NCBI GenBank assembly: GCA_963842235.1
Contig: CAWJFT010000001.1
Span: 1,488,001 to 1,552,000, forward strand
Origin: JACDAN01 sp963842235
GTDB taxonomy: Bacteria > Actinomycetota > Thermoleophilia > Gaiellales > Gaiellaceae
Direction of reading: 5' to 3'
DNA: 64,000 nt
Below the pieces are notes generated by a model, which saw only the letters and a list, made by a program, of their open reading frames with translations, ran no database searches and was not told the DNA's origin. This document shows positions 45,631 through 56,343 of the stretch, piece by piece. How positions within the stretch are numbered: the stretch's first letter is position 1; each line of letters opens with the position of its first letter. The position numbers and the translations under genes were made by a program.

Positions 45631-46035
45631 ATGGCGGAGTACACGGTCGTGAAGGTTTCGGACGTCCCGGACCAGTCGGCCAATCTGGGCCACGATCCGG
45701 AGCAGTTCGAGATCCGCTTCCTGCGGAACGACCTCGGCTGCGAGCACTGCGGAGTCAGCTTTGCGCGCTACAGCAAGGGCTACGCCTCCGACGGACATAC
45801 CCACAACCGGCAGGAGGAGATCTATCTGCTCGTCTCGGGGCGGGCCCAGGCGCTCGTCGGCGACAACGAGGTGATCGACCTCGAGCCGTGGACAGCGATC
45901 CGCGTTCCTCCCGAGACTCCGCGCGCGCTCCGCGTCGTCGGCGAGGAGGACGCGATCTTCGTCAAGGTCGGCGCTCCCAACACCGGGCCGGGCGACGCAC
46001 GCGGCGTGCCGGACGACTTCGCCTGGCCGAGTTAG
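45631..46035 (+). CDS. Small cupin-domain protein
   Basis: A single cupin barrel of 134 residues. The metal-site region is GHTHNRQEEIYLLVSGRAQA followed by LEPWTAIRVPPETPRALR. Cupins of this size include isomerases, sugar-binding and stress proteins, and the substrate is not known. It is divergent from leuS and convergent with the DoxX gene, the two stops overlapping by 4 bases. Confidence 0.8.
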   Translation: MAEYTVVKVSDVPDQSANLGHDPEQFEIRFLRNDLGCEHCGVSFARYSKGYASDGHTHNRQEEIYLLVSGRAQALVGDNEVIDLEPWTAIRVPPETPRALRVVGEEDAIFVKVGAPNTGPGDARGVPDDFAWPS

Positions 46036-46451
46036 TTGAAGAGGCTCGGGTCGCCGAGCGTGAGCCCGATCTCGTCGCCGAACTCGTAGAAGAGGAAGAA
46101 CAGGATCAGGGCGCCGCCCGCGATCTGGACGTTCTTGAAGAAGTGCGCCATCTGGTTGGCCCTGTCCATCGGGTCGTCGAGCTTCCAGAACGCGTGCATC
46201 CAATAGGCGAAGCCCAGGACGCACGCTGCGACTGCCAAGGCGGCGAGATCGACCCAGAAGCCGAGGATGATCAGCACTCCGCCGAGGGCGAGCACGACGC
46301 CGGTCCCAGGGACCGTGAGCGCCGGCAGCGGCGCGCCCATCGCGCGTGCGTAGTCAGTCGCCATGACGCGCTGGCGCAGGTGGAACCCGACCCCAGCGGT
46401 GATGAACTGCGAGGCGAACAGGATCCGTCCGATCAGCAACACCCAGTCCAT
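46032..46451 (-). CDS. DoxX-family membrane protein
   Basis: A four-helix membrane protein of 139 residues beginning MDWVLLIGRILFASQFITAG and containing VLALGGVLIILGFWVDLAAL and KNVQIAGGALILFF, the DoxX pattern. The family is linked to quinone or thiol redox in the membrane without a firm reaction. ATG 46451 has a strong AGGAGG site and lies 12 bases after fbiC. Confidence 0.85.
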   Translation of the reverse strand: MDWVLLIGRILFASQFITAGVGFHLRQRVMATDYARAMGAPLPALTVPGTGVVLALGGVLIILGFWVDLAALAVAACVLGFAYWMHAFWKLDDPMDRANQMAHFFKNVQIAGGALILFFLFYEFGDEIGLTLGDPSLFN

Positions 46452-46463
46452 CGATCCTCCTTT

Positions 46464-48811
46464 CTACGCAGGGACGCGTTCGACGAGGCCCGGGCGGATG
46501 AGCCTGGGCGGAGGCCGGAGCCCGGCCTCGTCGGCGGGTGGGTTGAGCGGCTCGGCGAGCGGCGGCGCGCCGAAAGAGGCTGCGATGCGGTCCGCCGGCG
46601 GGTCTCCGTAGAGCGTCGTTCGCTGCTTGGGAATGCGCCCGATCCCTCGGATCGCCGCTTCCATCGCCTCCGGCGGCAGCTCCTGGCCGTGGTCGGCGCC
46701 GGCGGCGCGCGAGATCGACTCGTTCATGAGCGTCCCGCCGAGGTCGTTCGCTCCCGCTCGTAGCGCCGCCCGACCGCCCTCGACCCCGAGCTTGACCCAC
46801 GAGGCCTGGATGTTCGTGATCCACGGATGGAGCGCGAGCCGAGCGACGGCGTGCATGAGTAGCGCCTCGCGGAACGTCGGCCCGGGACGCGCCTTTCCTT
46901 TGAGGTAGATCGGCGCCTCCATGTGGACGAAGGGCAGCGGGACGAACTCCGTGAAGCCACCGGAACGGCGTTGCTGTTCGCGCAGCGCGATCAGGTGACG
47001 CGCCCAGCTTCTCGGGCCCTCGACGTGCCCGTACATGATCGTCGTCGTCGAGCGAAGCCCGACGCGGTGCGCGGTGTCGTGGACGTGGAGCCACTGGGCC
47101 GTCGTGACCTTGTCCGGGCAGATGATCCGCCGGACCTCGTCGTCCAGGACCTCGGCCGCGGTTCCGGGCAGCGAGGCGAGACCGGCGTCGCGGAGCTCGC
47201 TCGAGGTAACGGTCGAGCGGGAGCCCCAGCGTTGCGGCGCCCTGCCAGACCTCGAGCGCCGAGAAAGCGTGGACGTGCAGATCCGGGAGCGCCGCCTTCA
47301 GCGCGCGGCAGATCTCGAGATAGGTCTCACCCGTGAAGCCGGGGTGGATGCCGCCCTGGAGGCAGATCTCCACCGCGCCGCGGTCCCACGCCTCCTGCGC
47401 CCGCCGGACGATCTCGTCCAGCGGCACGAGATACGGCTTGCCGCGCAGGTTTGCCGCCAGCCGGCCCTTGGAGAAGGCGCAGAAGCCGCAGCGGAAGTAG
47501 CAGACGTTCGTGTAGTTGACGTTGCGGGTGACGACGTAGGTGACCGTGTCGCCGTTGACCTCTCGCCGTAGTGCGTCCGCCGCCGCGAAGACGCGCTGCA
47601 GCTCGCCTCCACGGGCCGCGAAGAGGCGCGACGATCTCGTCCTCACCCAGCTCGTCTCGGGTGTCGACCGGGAGGGCGTCGCGCGGCGTGAACGGGAGCG
47701 CGGCATGGGATCCGGCCGCCCAGCGGTCGTCCCTGGCGAGGCCTTCCGCGTCGGCGGCGCGCGAGAACGTGCGGCAGGACGCTCGGGTCGATCCATCGTC
47801 GGAGACGTACTCGGGGTAGACGGGGAGCCGCGGCGCCAGCGCGAAGCCCCGCGCCTCGGTCTCCCGTGCCAGGCGCTCGAGCTCCGGCCACGGCGCCTCG
47901 GGGTTGACGTGGTCGATCGTCACGGGCGAGACGCCGCCCCAGTCGTCGATGCCCGCGTCGAGGAGGCGGCCGAAGTCGTCGCCGCTCAGGTTCGGCGGGC
48001 ACTGGATGTGCCAGTTCGGGCCGAGCAGGACTCGGGCGGCCGCGGCCGTCCAGAGCAGCTCGTCCAGCGTCGGCTCGGGGTGCTCGGCCATCCGCGTGCC
48101 GGGCTTGGCTCGGAAGTTCTGGACGATCACCTCCTGGACATGGCCGTGGAGCTCGCCGGCCTCGCGGATCGCTCGAAGCGCCTCGATTCGCTCTTCGCGG
48201 GTCTCGCCGATGCCGATCAGGATTCCGGTCGTGAACGGGATCCGGAGCTCGCCGGCGAGTCGGATCGTCTCCAGGCGGGCGGCGGGCAGCTTGTCCGGCG
48301 AGCCGAAGTGGGGACCGCCGCGCTGCGAGAGCCGGTCTGCCGCGGTCTCGAGCATCAGCCCCTGGGAGACGCTCACGGTGCGAAGCAGCGCCAGCTCATC
48401 GCGGGTCAGGACGCCGGGATTCGTGTGCGGCAGGAGCCCGGTCTCCTCGAGCACGAGCCTCGCGCAGCGGGCGAGGTACTCGACCGTCGTCTCGCAGCCG
48501 AGCTGCTCGAGCTCGTCGCGCGCGGCCCGGTAGCGCAGTTCCGGCTTGTCGCCGAGCGTGAAGAGCGCCTCGTGGCAGCCCGCGTCGGCTCCTGCGCGGG
48601 CGACGGCGAGAACTTCGTCCTCTGTCATGTACGCGCGCTCGCCGCGGCGCGGCGGCCGGGCGAACGTGCAGTAGTGGCAGACGTCCCGGCAGAGCTTCGT
48701 CAGCGGGATGAAGACCTTCGGCGAGTACGTGACGACCGTTTGCCGCCGCAGGCGCCGTGCTTCGGCGCAGAGCTCCTCCGTCGTCGCCTCGAGCAGCTCC
48801 CGCGTCTCCAC
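46464..48811 (-). CDS. fbiC: F420 biosynthesis protein FbiC (CofG-CofH fusion), two frameshifts
   Basis: FbiC makes the deazaflavin 7,8-didemethyl-8-hydroxy-5-deazariboflavin (FO) of coenzyme F420. The CofG half has its radical-SAM cluster motif CRDVCHYC (Cys41, 45, 48). The CofH half has CYFRCGFC. The reading frame shifts near 47632 (before LFAARGGELQRVF) and near 47205 (before SELRDAGLASLPGTAAEVLD), ending PRLIRPGLVERVPA. All domains are conserved on both sides, so single-base sequence errors are more likely than decay. F420 use is supported by the PPOX gene at 54.2 kb. Confidence 0.88.
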
Positions 48812-48848
48812 GGAGCGCAGCTTAGACCCGTGACCCGAGCCGGCCCGG

Positions 48849-50587
48849 CTAGCCGCAGCGCCGAAGCGTTCGCTCGAGCGACACGCTGCGCGCGTCCTTG
48901 AGCGTCACGACGGCCCGGAGCAGGGTCGGCTGAACGCCGATCCCCGCGCGGCGGACGACCGCCGTGAACGGGGCACGGGCGTCCCGCTTGACCACGCCGC
49001 GGCCGCGGTAGAACGCGACCGACGCGACCTGGGACGTCGCACCTCCGCCGACCCGGAGCGCGACCTTGGACCGCACGCAGCCGCCGCGTCCGTGCCGGTA
49101 CGCAGCGCGCAGACGCAGGTTCGGCCCCTGGCGGCACTTGTCGCCGACGCACACCCTCAGCCGCGCCAGCCGCAGCCCGAGCTCGCTCTTCAGCGCCGCA
49201 TACCGAGGATCGGCGTGCAGGCTCGTCAGCTGGAACGGATCCGCTGACGAGGTCATAGAGCTCCTGCTCGCCGGTCGCGTACTGGACGAAGACGTAGCGC
49301 GGCGAGCGGATCGCGCTGTAGCGTGGGGGTCTCCAGGAGGATGTCCCGACCGGACCGGCGCAGCGAGTCCGCGGCGAACGGAAGCAGCGAGCGGCCGTCG
49401 AGCCGCCGCCCCGGCGACGCGTTCGCCGCGTCGAGAATCGTCGCAGCGAGATCGACGTTCGCGGCGAGGTTCGTCCGCTGAACGCCGTGCGGCACTCCCG
49501 GGCCACGGAGGATCAAGCGGCACGCGCACCGACGGCTCGTACACCAGCACCTTCCCGTCCGGAATCCGGTGCTCGCCGTGGAAGAAGCCGTTGTCCGAGG
49601 TGTAGACGATCAGCGTCCGCTCGAGCTCTCCGGTCGCGCTCAGCGCGGAGACGATGTCCCGCACGGCCTCGTCGACGGCCAGCAGCGACTCGAGCCGCTG
49701 CTGGTAGTTCTCGCGGATCGCGTTCAGCCGCGCAGGCCGGATCAGCGGGCGGTTGCGGATCGCGGCGGGCTTGTCCGAGACGTCGGCCTCGTTGAGCGAG
49801 GGCGGCGCCGGCAGCGGCTGGCTCACGAACGCGTTCCGATGCCTCGGCGCGGGCGAAGGAGTCGCCTGGTTGGCGGGATCGTCCGCATCGCGCGGGCCGC
49901 CGCTGTGCGGAGCCAGGAACGCAACGGAGAGGAAGAACGGCTTCTCGCTCGGCGCCAGCCGGCGGATCAGCTCGACCGCCTTCCGCCCGTAGACGTCGGT
50001 CTGGTAGTTGGCCGCGCCCGTGCCGTAGGTGACGAGCCGTCCGTTCTCGTTCAGCCGATAGTTGTAGTAGCGATACGTCTGCGGATCGGTCGAGCCGTAC
50101 CACTCGCTCCAGCCCGGCGGGATCTCGAGCGGCCGCTGGGCCCCGTAGCCGTTCAGGTACTTGCCGAGGTGCACCGTCGTGTACCCGGCGCGCTGCAGCC
50201 AGGCGGGCAGCGTGTTCGCCTGCGTCGGGACGAGCTTCTCGTAGCCGCCGGCCGGCGGCGCGTTCCCCATGATCGTGTGGTTGTGGCCGTACTGGCCGGT
50301 GATGAACGTCGTCCGCGACGGACAGCAGAGCGGGAAGGACGCGAAGTTGTTCACGAACGTCGTGCCCTGCCGGGCGAGAAGCTCGTTCACGTTCGCCATC
50401 ACGCGCATCGACTCGACCGTCTGGTCGTCGCTCATGAGGACGAGGATGTTCGGCCGCGCCTGCGCCTGCTGCCGTAGCTGAGGGGGAGCGGCGTTGCTGC
50501 CCCTCCCCCAGCTTGAACGGCGAGCGTGGCCGAGAGCGTCAGCGCCGCGAGAGCGGCGGCTAGGACCCCCCAGTCCCTCGGCCACAT
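48849..50587 (-). CDS. Secreted type I sulfatase, several frameshifts
   Basis: This formylglycine-dependent sulfatase hydrolyses sulfate esters. From ATG 50587 the first frame gives a clean signal peptide (MWPRDWGVLAAALAALTLSA). The enzyme then continues one frame over: ARPNILVLMSDDQTVESM (metal site) and FPLCCPSRTTFITG, with the CxPSR sequence that becomes formylglycine. Further shifts near 49510, 49330 and 49240 separate VYEPSVRVPL, ILRGPGVPHGVQRTNLAANV and YVFVQYATGEQELYDL. An extra C-terminal domain of about 100 residues follows. It is either an error-ridden intact gene or a pseudogene. Confidence 0.75.
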
Positions 50588-50622
50588 GCCCGCCATCATG
50601 ACCTGAAGACGGGCCGCCGCCG

Positions 50623-52546
50623 TTAGGTGTTTGTAAGCGCTTTGGAAAGGTTCTCGGGCTCGGTTACTGGAGCCGCGCAGGCGAAGCTCTCGCAGACGTA
50701 GACCGCCGGTCGTCCGTCGACGAGACTCCTTGCCCGCGAGCAGCGGAACCCCCTCCGCAGGGCCCGACGGCGACGACCGTTTGCGGCTGGAACGGCTCGA
50801 GCGCCGCCCGGGCGACCTCGCTGTCCGGCGGCCCGAGGATCGCCAGCTCGCGAGGCGGCGAGAAGTGCAGATCCAGCCCGGTCAGCGCATGTCCGAAGGC
50901 CTGCGGCGCCCGGCTCAAGCGCGTCGCGAATCAGCCGGAAGACGCCGACCGCCTGGCGCTCGAGCTCGTCGTCCCCGTAGATCCGCGCGAGCCGGAGGAG
51001 GACGAAGGCGAGCATCGAGTTGCCGGAAGGCGTCGGGTGGTCGTCGAACGTCTTCTGCCGGGCGATCAGCCGCTCGCCGTGCGAAGGCGTGAGGAAGAAG
51101 CCGCCTCTCTCCTCGTCGCCGAAGAGCTCGACGGCGAGGCGCGCGAGCCGGTTCGCCTCCTCGAGCCAGCGCAGCTCGCCGGTCGCGACGTGCAGCTCGT
51201 ACAGCCCGTTCGCGACGTCGGCGTAATCCTCGAGGAAGCCGGTGTTCTTGGCCTGGCCCTCGCGGTAGGTGCGGTACAGGCGGCCCTCCGCATCCGACAA
51301 CGGCCCGAGCAGGAACTCGGCGAGGCGAGTCGCCGCCTCCAGCCAGTCCGGGCGCTCGAGCCGCCTACCGGCCTCCGCCAGCGCCGCGAGCAGCAGGCCG
51401 TTCCAGGACGTGACCGCCTTGTCGTCGCGAAGCGGCTTCGGCCGCTGCTCGCGGACGTCGAAGAGACGGCGCCGGAGCTCCTCGTCCAGCTCGCCGCGAA
51501 TGATCGAGCGCCCGTCCTCGAAGGGTTGGAGGAGCTCCTCCGGCACGCCTTCCTCCGCCGTCCACGTGAAGGTCAGGCCCTCCACGCCCTCGGTGTCGGC
51601 GTCCTGCGCCGAGGCGAACGCGCCCTCCGGCAGCGACAGCTCGCGAAGCACGTAGTCGAGGGTCTGCTCGACGATGCGGCGATAGCGCTCGTCCCCGGTG
51701 ACGACCCACCCGTGGAGGTAGGTCGAAGCGAGGAGCGCGTTGTCGTAGAGCATCTTCTCGAAGTGCGGGACGAGCCATGTGCGGTCGACCGCATAGCGGT
51801 GGAAGCCGCCGCCGACGAGGTCGTACATGCCGCCCGCCGCCATCGCGTCGAGGGTCTTGACGACCATCGGCAGCGCCGCCTCGTCGCCGCGCAGGTGCAT
51901 CCGGAGCAGGAACTCGAGCGTCGATGCGGGCGGGAACTTCGGCGCGCCGCCGAACCCACCCCACTCGGGATCGAACTGCGAGCGCAAGGCGCGGGCGGCG
52001 TCCCGAAGGAGCTCCTCGGTGAGGACGTCGGACGACGGCGCCTGCTCCCCGGCCCGCGTAAGCGCCTCTCGCAGCTGACCCGCGGAGCTCTCGACCGCCC
52101 CTCGGCGCTCGCCGGTAGAGCGCCGAGATCGTCTCGAGGACGTCCCTGAACGCCGGCATCCCATGGCGCGGCTCGGGCGGGTAGTACGTGCCGCCGAAGA
52201 ACGGCACGCCCTCGGGGGTGAGGAAGACGGTCATCGGCCAGCCGCCCTGCCCGGTCAGCGCGACGACGGCGTCCATGTAGAGCGCGTCGACGTCGGGCCG
52301 CTCCTCTCGGTCGACCTTCACGTTGACGAAGCGCTCGTTCATCAGCCGCGCGGTCTCGTCGTCCTCGAAGGATTCGTGCTCCATCACGTGGCACCAGTGG
52401 CACGCCGAGTAGCCGATCGACAGCAGGATCGGCTTGTCCTCGGCCCGCGCCCGCTCGAACGCCTCCTCGCCCCAGGCGTACCAGTCAACCGGGTTGTCGG
52501 CGTGTTGGAGAAGGTACGGGCTCGTCTCTTGGGCGAGGCGGTTCAC
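50623..52546 (-). CDS. YyaL/DUF255 thioredoxin-domain protein, frameshifted
   Basis: The N-terminal thioredoxin-like DUF255 domain has ETSPYLLQHADNPVDWYAWG and the pair Cys49/Cys52 in YSACHWCHVM. A long alpha/alpha-toroid follows, with PKFPPASTLEFLLRMH and LVGGGFHRYAVD. Related to SPATA20/YyaL, whose reaction is unknown. Frames change near 52108, 50920 and 50745, and the C-terminus resumes as VDGRPAVYVCESFACAAPV. Conserved stretches on all sides favour assembly indels. Confidence 0.8.
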
Positions 52547-52565
52547 GAGGTTAGGCTAACCCTCC

Positions 52566-53280
52566 GTGAGCTCCCTGCCGGCCGGCACGGTCACCTTCCT
52601 GTTCTCGGACATTGAGGGCTCTACGCGCCTGCTCGAACGGCTCGGCGACCGGTACGGAGGGATGCTGGGCGAGCATCGACGGATCCTGAGAACGCATCTG
52701 GGCGAGGCAGGCGGGCAGGAGATCGACACACAGGGCGACGCCTTGTTCTTCTCATTCCCCCGCGCCAAGGAAGCGGTCGCCGGGGCCGTCGAGGCCCAGC
52801 GCGACCTATCCGCGCACGAGTGGCCCGACGGAGTCGCGGTCAAGACTCGCATGGGGCTCCATACCGGCGAGCCGACGGTCGGCGAGGAGGGCTACGTCGG
52901 CATGGACGTCGTCCGCGCGGCACGAATCTGCTCGGCGGGACACGGCGGCCAGATCCTCATCTCCGAGACTACGCGGGCGTTGATCGGCAACAACGTGCCC
53001 GACGGCGTGGCGGTGCGAGATCTCGGCGAGGCGCATCTGAAGGACATCCAGCACGAGCGGATCTTCGAGCTCGCCCTCGCGGAGCAGGCGGGACGAGTTT
53101 CCGCCGTTGAAGACGGCTGCCCCTGAGACCGCAGCAGACGACCTCGCCGCGCAGATTCAGCGCAAGGTCAACGAGGAGATCCTGGCCAGCTTCGACAACC
53201 CGGGCCGCGCTGCCAGGAATACTGCGTTCGGCCTCTTCGGCCTCGCGCTCCAGAGGCTGCAGCGGCGGCGATCCTCTTGA
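52566..53280 (+). CDS. Class III adenylate/guanylate cyclase domain protein, frameshift near 53088
   Basis: A stand-alone cyclase catalytic domain with metal-binding Asp15 (FLFSDIEGST) and Asp58 (DTQGDALFFSF), and the GLHTGEP segment. As read, a TGA ends it at 53126. One frame over, the sequence continues DEFPPLKTAAPE, the usual end of such domains, then a helical tail GRAARNTAFGLFGLALQRL to a TGA at 53278-53280. I therefore extend the gene and infer a one-base shift near 53088. The substrate (ATP or GTP) and the tail's role, possibly membrane contact, are unknown. Confidence 0.8.
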
Positions 53281-53283
53281 TCG

Positions 53284-54180
53284 TCAAGCTTGCGTTCTTC
53301 TGAACGGGCCGGCTCGGTAGACGTAGCCCTCTAGCTGCCGGCCGAGCAGCTCCTCCAGCCACTCCGAGATCGCGATCAGCGCGTCGAGGTCGACCCCCGT
53401 CTCCACACCCTCGCCCTCGAGCAGGTAGACGAGATCCTCGGTGGCGATGTTGCCCGTCGCCTTCGGCGCGAACGGGCAGCCGCCGAGCCCGCCGACCGAC
53501 GCGTCGAGCATCGAAACCCCGGCCTCGAGCGCGGCATAGGCGTTCGCGAACCCCGTGTTGCGCGTGTTGTGGAAGTGGCCGCCGACAGGCTTCCCCAGCT
53601 CGCCGACCCGCTCCACGAGCCGGCGCACCTGCGTCGGCGTCGCGACGCCGATCGTGTCGGCCAGGACGATCTCCACCGCCTCGGTACCCGCGAGCCGCTC
53701 CGCGATCTCGACCACCCGATCCGGAGGGACCGGCCCCTCGAATGGACACCCGAAGGCGACCGAGATCGTCAGGCTGGCGCGGATCTGGTCCTCGCGCGCG
53801 CGTGTGACGATCTCCTCCGCGGCGGCGAGGCTCTCCTCCACGGACGCCCCCGCATTCCGCTGCGAGAAGCTCTCGGTGGCCGCGACCGCGAAGCTGACCT
53901 CGTCGAGCCAGGTCTCGCGGAGACGCTCGTAGCCGCGCTCATTGAGCGCCAGGCCGGCGTAGACGACGCCGTCGCGGCGATCGAGCGCCGCGACCACCTC
54001 CTCCGCGCCCGCCATCTGCGGCACGCGCTCGGGATTGACGAAGCTCGCCGCCTCGATCCGCGTTAGGCCCGCCGCCGCCAAGCGGTCGACGAGCTCCGCG
54101 CGCGTCTCCGGCGGGACGACCTGCTGCTCGTTCTGGAGCCCGTCGCGCGGGCCGACCTCGCGGAGCGCAGGCGCGGCCAC
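53284..54180 (-). CDS. Hydroxymethylglutaryl-CoA lyase-like enzyme
   Basis: This is a DRE-TIM metallolyase of 298 residues with LREVGPRDGLQNE, GHFHNTRNTGFANAYAA (metal-binding histidines) and the HMG-CoA-lyase signature GGLGGCPFAPKATGN with its catalytic cysteine. It cleaves HMG-CoA to acetoacetate and acetyl-CoA in leucine degradation, or acts on a related 3-hydroxyacyl-CoA. It lies 10 bases after the PPOX gene. Confidence 0.9.
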   Translation of the reverse strand: MAAPALREVGPRDGLQNEQQVVPPETRAELVDRLAAAGLTRIEAASFVNPERVPQMAGAEEVVAALDRRDGVVYAGLALNERGYERLRETWLDEVSFAVAATESFSQRNAGASVEESLAAAEEIVTRAREDQIRASLTISVAFGCPFEGPVPPDRVVEIAERLAGTEAVEIVLADTIGVATPTQVRRLVERVGELGKPVGGHFHNTRNTGFANAYAALEAGVSMLDASVGGLGGCPFAPKATGNIATEDLVYLLEGEGVETGVDLDALIAISEWLEELLGRQLEGYVYRAGPFRRTQA

Positions 54181-54190
54181 GGGCCGACGC

Positions 54191-54589
54191 CTAACCGATG
54201 CCCGCGCTGTTGACGTGCTCGGGCTTGATCCGGACGATCACGCGCTGCTCTCCCTCCCTGCGGTAGGGGTAGGAGTCCGCGCCGAGATACTTCTTCGCGA
54301 GCTTGTCGATGTGCTCGTCCGCGCCTTCGTGCGTGAGCTCGGCTGGGCCCGCGACGGAGACCCACCTGTACGGATCCTCGGGATGGGTCACGTGCAGGCC
54401 GGCGCGTCCGCTGCGCCGGATGTACTGGGGCTTGTAGCGACCCTCCGCGGTGTTGAAGAGGACGTCCTCGCCGTCGTAGTCGACCCAAACGACCGTCTGC
54501 TGTGGGCAGCCATCCGCGCGGACCGTGGAGGCGACGGCGTAGTTGGGCCCCAGGAACAGCTGTGCCTCTTCGGGTTTCAGCGTTGCCAC
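54191..54589 (-). CDS. PPOX-class F420-dependent oxidoreductase-like protein
   Basis: A split-barrel flavin/F420-binding protein of 132 residues, with VASTVRADGCPQQTVVWVDY, FNTAEGRYKPQYIRRSGRAG and DPYRWVSVAGPAEL typical of actinobacterial F420-dependent pyridoxamine-oxidase-like enzymes. Presence of fbiC in the same window supports F420 as cofactor. The substrate is unknown. Confidence 0.83.
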   Translation of the reverse strand: MATLKPEEAQLFLGPNYAVASTVRADGCPQQTVVWVDYDGEDVLFNTAEGRYKPQYIRRSGRAGLHVTHPEDPYRWVSVAGPAELTHEGADEHIDKLAKKYLGADSYPYRREGEQRVIVRIKPEHVNSAGIG

Positions 54590-54607
54590 GTGGCCTCCCT
54601 TCCTCGC

Positions 54608-55651
54608 TCAGCCGGAGAGCGTTGTCGGCACCTCGATCTCGTGGTCGCGGATCTGCTTCTTGGCCTCGTCGAGGCGCTCCAGCGTCTTCTTCGGCACCTT
54701 CGGGCTGATCGTGCCGAGACCGACGCCGTCGTCCGCGAGCCCGAAGGTCAGGTTCCGGCCGCCCTTCCAGTTGTCGTCCACGACGCTCTTGATCGTCTCG
54801 AACACGGCCTCGTCGACGCGCTTCAGCGCGCTCGTGAGGACGTGTGGGCCGAGGAACGACTGGTCGGCGTCGACGCCGATTCCCCAGACCTTCTGCTGCT
54901 TGGCCGCGCTGAGCGCGCCGAGCCCGCACCCGCCCGCGACCTGGAAGACGACGCTCGCCCCGCGCGCGATCTCGCTCAGCGCGATCTCCTTGCACTTCGC
55001 CTGGTCGTCCCAGTCCGACGAGTACGCGTTCAGCGTCTTGACGTTCGGCTGCGCCCACTTCGCGCCCGCCTGGTAGCCGGCGATGAAGCGGTCGACCGGC
55101 GGCTCCTTGTAGCCCCCGACGGAGCCGATCACAGGCGTCGTGCCCTTGGCGGAGAGACCCGCGATCACACCTGCGAGGTAGCCGACCTCCTGCTCCTTGA
55201 AGAGCAGGCCGACCACGTTCGGGGGCGAGTGCTTGAGGCTCGATTGATCGACGTCGACGATCGCGAACTTCGTGTTCGGGAACATCGTCGCCGCTGCGTC
55301 GATGGCGTCGCCCTGCGCGAAGCCGACGCCGATGATCAGGTCGAATCCCTGGCGCGCCAGGGCCGAGTAGTTCGGCACGTAGTCCGCCGCGGACTTGGAC
55401 TCGACGACACGCGTCTGGATGCCGAGCTCCTTCCCTGCCCGCTTGAGCCCCTGATAGGCGAGCTGGTTGAAGCCGTGGTCGTTCAGCTGGCCGACGTCGG
55501 TGTTCAGCGCGACGCGAACGTCGCTGCCGGAAGCTCCCGTGGTCGTCTCGCCGGCCTTGTTGCCGTCGTCGCCGCCACAGCCGGCCAGGAGAAGCGCGGC
55601 AGCAAGGACGACAGCGGCCCGGGCCAGGAGGTTTTCGCCTGGTAGTCTCAA
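54608..55651 (-). CDS. BMP-family (Med-type) substrate-binding lipoprotein
   Basis: The signal MRLPGENLLARAAVVLAAAL ends in LLLAGC, so it is lipidated. The body (ALNTDVGQLNDHGFNQLAYQ, VVGLLFKEQEVGYLAGVIAG) is a BMP/PnrA-type binding protein, a family that mainly binds nucleosides for ABC uptake. No permease or ATPase gene is adjacent. The start is TTG 55651, five bases from the divergent Nudix start, so both promoters overlap the two coding starts. Confidence 0.88.
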   Translation of the reverse strand: MRLPGENLLARAAVVLAAALLLAGCGGDDGNKAGETTTGASGSDVRVALNTDVGQLNDHGFNQLAYQGLKRAGKELGIQTRVVESKSAADYVPNYSALARQGFDLIIGVGFAQGDAIDAAATMFPNTKFAIVDVDQSSLKHSPPNVVGLLFKEQEVGYLAGVIAGLSAKGTTPVIGSVGGYKEPPVDRFIAGYQAGAKWAQPNVKTLNAYSSDWDDQAKCKEIALSEIARGASVVFQVAGGCGLGALSAAKQQKVWGIGVDADQSFLGPHVLTSALKRVDEAVFETIKSVVDDNWKGGRNLTFGLADDGVGLGTISPKVPKKTLERLDEAKKQIRDHEIEVPTTLSG

Positions 55652-55656
55652 ACCTG

Positions 55657-56343
55657 GTGGTCGAGTCTACCCGACAGGCACCCGACCACGTGTCGCTGGC
55701 TGTTGTCCTTCAGGTTCGGGGCAACTCGCTCCAGGTGCTCATGTGGCAGCGGGCACGGGATCCCTTCAAGGGGCGCTGGGCGCTTCCCGGCGGCTACCTC
55801 GAGCCGGGCGAGACGCTCGAGGAGTCGATTCGCCGCCATCTCGCGGCCAAGGTGGACATCGAAGAGCTCGCCCATCTCGAGCAGCTCGAGACCCGCAGCG
55901 AGCCGGGACGGAACCCCGGGAGCTGGGAGCTTGCGACCGCCTACCTGGGGCTCGTCCCGAGCGACGTCGACCCGGAAGTGCCGGCGGACACCGCGTGGCA
56001 CCCGGCCCGCGATCTCCCCCCGGCCGCCTTCGACCACGGCGACATCGTCGAGACCGCGCTCCAGCGTCTCCGCGCCAAGCTGTCGTACACGAACGTCGGG
56101 TTCGCGCTCGCGCCCGAGACCTTCACGCTCTCGGAGCTGCGAGCGATCTACGCCGCGGCCCTGGGGCACGACCTGTCCGCCACGAACCTCCAGCGTGTCC
56201 TGCTCCGGCGCGGCGTCCTCGAACGGACGGGCTCGAAGCGCGAGCCGGGACGAACCGGTGGGCGCCCGGCGGAGGTCTTCCGCTTCCGTCAACCGGAACT
56301 CGAGGTGACCGACCCGTTCGCCGTGCTCCGCCCGCCAAGGTGA
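55657..56343 (+). CDS. NrtR-like Nudix-domain transcription regulator
   Basis: The 228-residue protein has an N-terminal Nudix fold (WALPGGYLEPGETLEESI) and a C-terminal winged helix (LSELRAIYAAALGHDLSATN, then GRPAEVFRF). The Nudix box lacks the catalytic REUxEE glutamates, reading IRRHLAAKVDI, as in NrtR regulators that sense ADP-ribose or related ligands. NrtR usually controls NAD genes, but none lies nearby. The divergent nucleoside-type lipoprotein is a candidate target. A start at GTG 55690 is also plausible. Confidence 0.8.
   Translation: MVESTRQAPDHVSLAVVLQVRGNSLQVLMWQRARDPFKGRWALPGGYLEPGETLEESIRRHLAAKVDIEELAHLEQLETRSEPGRNPGSWELATAYLGLVPSDVDPEVPADTAWHPARDLPPAAFDHGDIVETALQRLRAKLSYTNVGFALAPETFTLSELRAIYAAALGHDLSATNLQRVLLRRGVLERTGSKREPGRTGGRPAEVFRFRQPELEVTDPFAVLRPPR

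Noticed and set aside
46464..48811. Separate cofG and cofH genes plus a third radical-SAM fragment
   Set aside because: The pieces are in adjacent frames of one continuous FbiC-like sequence, with domain junctions in the right order. Two single-base shifts explain them.
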